DNA of 64,000 bases from G965279355 sp965279355 (GTDB taxonomy: Bacteria; Pseudomonadota; Alphaproteobacteria; CACIAM-22H2): the NCBI GenBank assembly GCA_965279355.1, contig OZ257155.1, positions 4,278,001 through 4,342,000 on the forward strand, given 5' to 3'. The notes under the pieces were generated by a model. That model did not search any database, was not told the origin of the DNA, and was given only the letters and a program-made list of their open reading frames with translations. Of the stretch, positions 62,805 to 64,000 are shown piece by piece. Each line of letters starts with the position of its first letter. The first letter of the stretch is position 1. Both the position numbers and the translations under genes were made by a program.

Positions 62805-64000
62805 TCACGCCGCACTCGTCTTTAGCCCTTCTTTCGCATAGCCGGCCGGCTGGAGCGCGTCGGCGATCTCGGCAAGGATCGCCGGGTCGTCGATGGTCGC
62901 CGGCGGTTTGAAGCTCTGGCCGTCGGCGATCCGCTGCATCGTCGCGCGCAGAATTTTCCCCGACCGTGTCTTGGGCAGGCGCTTCACCACCAGCGCCTGC
63001 TTGAATGCGGCGACGGGACCGATACGGTCGCGCACCATCTGCACGATCTCGCGCACGATCACGTCATGCGGTTTGTTGACGCCTGATTTCAGGACGATGA
63101 AGCCCAGCGGCAGTTGGCCCTTGAGTTCATCGGCGACACCGATCACGGCACACTCCGCGACGTCCTGGTGTGAGGACAACACTTCTTCCATGCCGCCGGT
63201 CGACAAGCGATGGCCCGCGACGTTGATGACATCGTCCACCCGCGTCATCACCGAGACATAGCCTTCTTCGTCGACGAAGCCCGCATCGCCGGTTTTGTAA
63301 TAGCCGGGATATTCGGCGAGATAGGCCTGGCGATAACGATCTTCCGCGTTCCACAGCGTCGGGAAGGTGCCGGGCGGCAGCGGCAGCTTGCAGCACAGGG
63401 CGCCGATCTCGCCGCGTTTCACTTCCTTGCCCTCGGCATCCAGCGCTTGGACGTCCCAGCCCGGCGCCGCCTTGGTCGGTGATCCCGGCTTAACCGGGAA
63501 CGGCTTGCCGTTGCCGCTGTCGAGCCCCATGCAGTTGGCGACGATCGACCAGCCAGTCTCGGTCTGCCACCAATGGTCGATCACCGGCACATTGAGCATG
63601 GTCTCCGCCCATTTCAGCGTATCGGGATCGCAGCGCTCGCCGGCGAGAAACAGAGTCTTGAAGCCGGACAGGTCGTATTTGCGGATGAACTCGCCCTTGG
63701 GGTCATCGCGCTTGATGGCGCGGAAGGCGGTGGGTGCGGTGAACATCGCCTTGACCTTGTGCTGCGAGATCACGCGCCAGTAGACGCCGGCATCTGGTGT
63801 GCCCACCGGCTTTCCTTCAAACAGGATCGTCGTGCATCCGGCCAGCAGTGGCGCGTAGACGATATAGGAATGGCCGACGACCCAGCCGACATCGGAGGCG
63901 GCCCAGAACACATCGCCCGCGTCGATGTCGTAGACCGTCTTCATGGAGTGGCAGAGCGCGACGGCGTGGCCGCCATTGTCGCGCACCACACCCTTGGGCT
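62805..64000 (-). CDS. prpE: Propionyl-CoA synthetase, C-terminal part (runs off window)
   Basis: AMP-forming acyl-CoA synthetase. About 398 residues are in the window; the N-terminus lies beyond 64000. Motifs: VGHSYIVYAPLLAG and ILFEGKPVGTPD (propionyl-CoA synthetase type), QTETGW (adenylate-binding), GDAGFVDEEGYVSVMTRVDD, VAGHRLSTGGMEE (motif A8 region), and the catalytic lysine in PKTRSGKILR. PrpE-like length and motifs favour propionate over acetate. It feeds propionate into the methylmalonyl or methylcitrate route. Confidence 0.9.
   Translation of the reverse strand, partial: PKGVVRDNGGHAVALCHSMKTVYDIDAGDVFWAASDVGWVVGHSYIVYAPLLAGCTTILFEGKPVGTPDAGVYWRVISQHKVKAMFTAPTAFRAIKRDDPKGEFIRKYDLSGFKTLFLAGERCDPDTLKWAETMLNVPVIDHWWQTETGWSIVANCMGLDSGNGKPFPVKPGSPTKAAPGWDVQALDAEGKEVKRGEIGALCCKLPLPPGTFPTLWNAEDRYRQAYLAEYPGYYKTGDAGFVDEEGYVSVMTRVDDVINVAGHRLSTGGMEEVLSSHQDVAECAVIGVADELKGQLPLGFIVLKSGVNKPHDVIVREIVQMVRDRIGPVAAFKQALVVKRLPKTRSGKILRATMQRIADGQSFKPPATIDDPAILAEIADALQPAGYAKEGLKTSAA

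Overview
The window looks like a chromosomal segment from an alphaproteobacterium of the order Hyphomicrobiales (Rhizobiales), probably close to the Bradyrhizobium/Rhodopseudomonas/Xanthobacteraceae group. The reasons are: a division and cell wall (dcw) cluster in the order mraZ-rsmH-ftsL-ftsI-murE-murF-mraY-murD-ftsW-murG, with rnpB and a cytoplasmic amidase just upstream; a circularly permuted two-piece tmRNA gene; an alpha-type SspB; the alphaproteobacterial families DUF1192 and TrcR (DUF1013); many orphan periplasmic binding proteins (Bug/TctC and PF04392 types); and high GC with frequent GTG starts. No phage, integron, CRISPR array, insertion sequence or tRNA gene was recognised.

Layout. 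1-11.3 kb (minus): ten dcw genes, mostly joined by 4-base stop/start overlaps. The cluster is headed by mraZ, whose upstream region carries a 10-bp-periodic TGGG array (candidate MraZ operator) and two perfect hairpins in the presumed leader. 11.7-13.2 kb: a small helical protein, RNase P RNA (minus) and an AmpD-like amidase. 13.4-19.9 kb (plus): a dipeptide/oligopeptide-type ABC importer (fused double ATPase, binding protein, two permeases) ending with a fumarylacetoacetate-hydrolase-family enzyme and a terminator. 19.9-26.1 kb: a zinc-dependent peptidase-like protein, then a divergent amidohydrolase and a fused 5-oxoprolinase/hydantoinase. 26.2-28.2 kb: a repeat element, a small unknown protein, a DMT exporter and a cupin.

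28.3-33.9 kb is a possible catabolic island: a TetR regulator facing a Rieske oxygenase across two operator-like palindromes, then a Bug-type binding protein and a lone molybdenum-hydroxylase large subunit. 33.8-38.2 kb: a secreted phosphoesterase-like protein, a MocR regulator with 11-bp-spaced repeats at its start codon, DUF983 and an FAD-linked oxidase. 38.2-41.2 kb (minus): an OpgC-like membrane acyltransferase with two secreted SGNH proteins, one of which has lost catalytic motifs. 41.2-46.1 kb: a DUF1932 dehydrogenase, AsmA, a ribbon-helix-helix protein and class II fumarase. 46.2-50 kb (minus): HtrA/DegP-like protease followed by an OmpR/EnvZ-type two-component pair, with a strong hairpin terminator between protease and regulator. 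50-54.5 kb: TfoX-like protein, a GIY-YIG-like small protein, a reductase, class I fumarase, SspB and the permuted ssrA gene. The predicted tmRNA tag is ANDNVALAAKAA, and the tmRNA lies directly upstream of the adaptor that in this group delivers tagged proteins to ClpXP.

54.7-57.1 kb: two small proteins, a quinone oxidoreductase and TrcR. 57.1-62.1 kb (minus): a dCACHE-HAMP class III adenylate cyclase preceded by three chained PF04392 binding-protein genes with no permease or ATPase, plus a decayed fourth copy. 62.1-64 kb: a fragment of a propionyl-CoA synthetase C-terminus, a secreted SnoaL-like protein, and the intact C-terminal part of propionyl-CoA synthetase running off the window.
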